Source: a virus. From it: a stretch of 40,777 bases of DNA. Both the position numbers and the translations under genes were made by a program. The first letter of the stretch is position 1, and every line of letters starts with the position of its first letter. The notes under the pieces were generated by a model that worked only from the letters and a program-made list of their open reading frames with translations, was not told the DNA's origin and ran no database searches. Positions 40,396-40,777 of this stretch are shown in pieces. The stretch is taken from positions 1-40,777 of IMG/VR virus record IMGVR_UViG_3300036791_000397; one strand, 5' to 3'.

Positions 40396-40777
40396 TCAGC
40401 TCGCCATCCGGGCGCCGAGCTTGAGGAACCGCTCTCTGCGCTCCTGCTCCATCAGCTCCCGGTTGGCAGGGTCGAGGTAGGCCTTCTCGAACGCCTGGGC
40501 CTCGGTGAGTGCCGGATTTGCCTTGCGAACCTCGTCGGCCTTGGCCTTGAGCAGCGCCTGGGCGCCCTCCCCCGTGGTCCCGTCGTTGCCGCGGCCAGTG
40601 CCGAACTCGTCGAACAGCTTCCCAGTGCGGACCTGGGCGTTCTGAGCCTTGGCGAGCGCCACCATGTAGCCCTCGTAGGTCTTGATGGCCGCCGTGTCTC
40701 CCCGGCGCATCTTCATCAGGACCTCGCCGGCGTCGTTCTGGGTCAGGCCCATCTCCTTGGCGTCGCGCGTGGCGATC
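40396..40777 (-). CDS. C-terminal end of a prohead protease/scaffold-type protein (partial)
   Basis: The - strand frame is open to the right edge of the window, so only the last 126 residues of a larger protein are visible; ATG 40752 is probably internal. The end contains 'ALTEAQAFEKAYLDPANREL' after a helical, Lys/Ala-rich stretch, a pattern common at the C-terminus of phage prohead proteases or scaffold proteins (Mu I-type and relatives), where 'ls..qA...vy.dpan..L' recurs. The gene lies directly upstream of decoration and capsid genes, the usual place. The fragment has no catalytic residues, so protease or scaffold cannot be distinguished. Confidence 0.55.
   Translation of the reverse strand, partial: IATRDAKEMGLTQNDAGEVLMKMRRGDTAAIKTYEGYMVALAKAQNAQVRTGKLFDEFGTGRGNDGTTGEGAQALLKAKADEVRKANPALTEAQAFEKAYLDPANRELMEQERRERFLKLGARMAS

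Noticed and set aside
1-40777. tRNA genes, integrase, attachment sites, insertion sequences
   Set aside because: No cloverleaf, recombinase motif, IS-like terminal repeats or long direct repeats were seen. The reading was by eye, so a tRNA-scan could still find a divergent tRNA.

Overview
The window is a 40.8-kb piece of a tailed-phage (siphovirus-type) genome, either free or integrated. It is GC-rich and tightly packed, with many ATGA or GTGA start/stop overlaps. The likely host is an alphaproteobacterium, probably of the Hyphomicrobiales (Rhizobiales). Three things point there: the tail-tip genes follow the order of the Rhodobacter gene transfer agent (distal tail protein, DUF2163/BR0599 hub, NlpC/P60 peptidase, large tail-tip protein); there is an Omp25/Omp31-type outer-membrane barrel; and several small proteins resemble ones I associate with rhizobial phages. 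No integrase, terminase, portal or tRNA is visible. Packaging and portal genes presumably lie beyond the right edge, because the right-most gene is cut.

Layout. From 1 to about 11.3 kb everything reads rightward (+): an antirepressor-like regulator, an MT-A70 adenine methyltransferase, small proteins including a zinc-knuckle and a Myb/GcrA-like helix-turn-helix protein, a recombination block (PD-(D/E)XK exonuclease, a membrane-anchored J-domain protein, RecT annealase, DnaQ-type exonuclease), small basic and membrane proteins, and a Gp37/Gp68 (DUF5131) protein. At least five intergenic regions carry the same promoter-like motif, CGGTGTTGAC or one mismatch from it, 50-75 bases before a start codon (P2 is separated from its gene by a structured leader). 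A rho-independent terminator near 11.3 kb closes this arm.

From the right edge down to 11.3 kb the late genes read leftward (-). They run: end of a prohead-type protein, decoration protein, major capsid protein, a block of beta-rich surface-type proteins surrounding a 656-residue FkbM methyltransferase-TPR-glycosyltransferase fusion, head-tail adaptor, HK97 gp10-like protein, tail terminator, major tail protein, tail chaperones G and G-T joined by a visible -1 slippery heptamer (AAACCCT), tape measure, GTA-like tail tip, two fibre-like proteins that carry secretion signal peptides, a GH19-type endolysin, an outer-membrane barrel, and two small membrane proteins that are probably holins.

The strongest new observations are: (1) a bipartite late element of 22 bp, a fixed 20-base gap and then 8 bp, found twice, each time followed by a 5' hairpin and the start of a structural gene; (2) the sugar-modifying fusion enzyme inside the virion gene block; (3) a phage J-domain protein with two membrane segments and a valine/glutamate repeat, next to RecT; (4) a tail hub with a roughly 490-residue glycine- and proline-rich N-terminal extension; (5) short + strand genes hidden in the leftward late operon. 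No stretch longer than 300 bases lacks a gene; the largest gaps, 2185-2405 and 8890-9120, hold promoters and strong hairpins.
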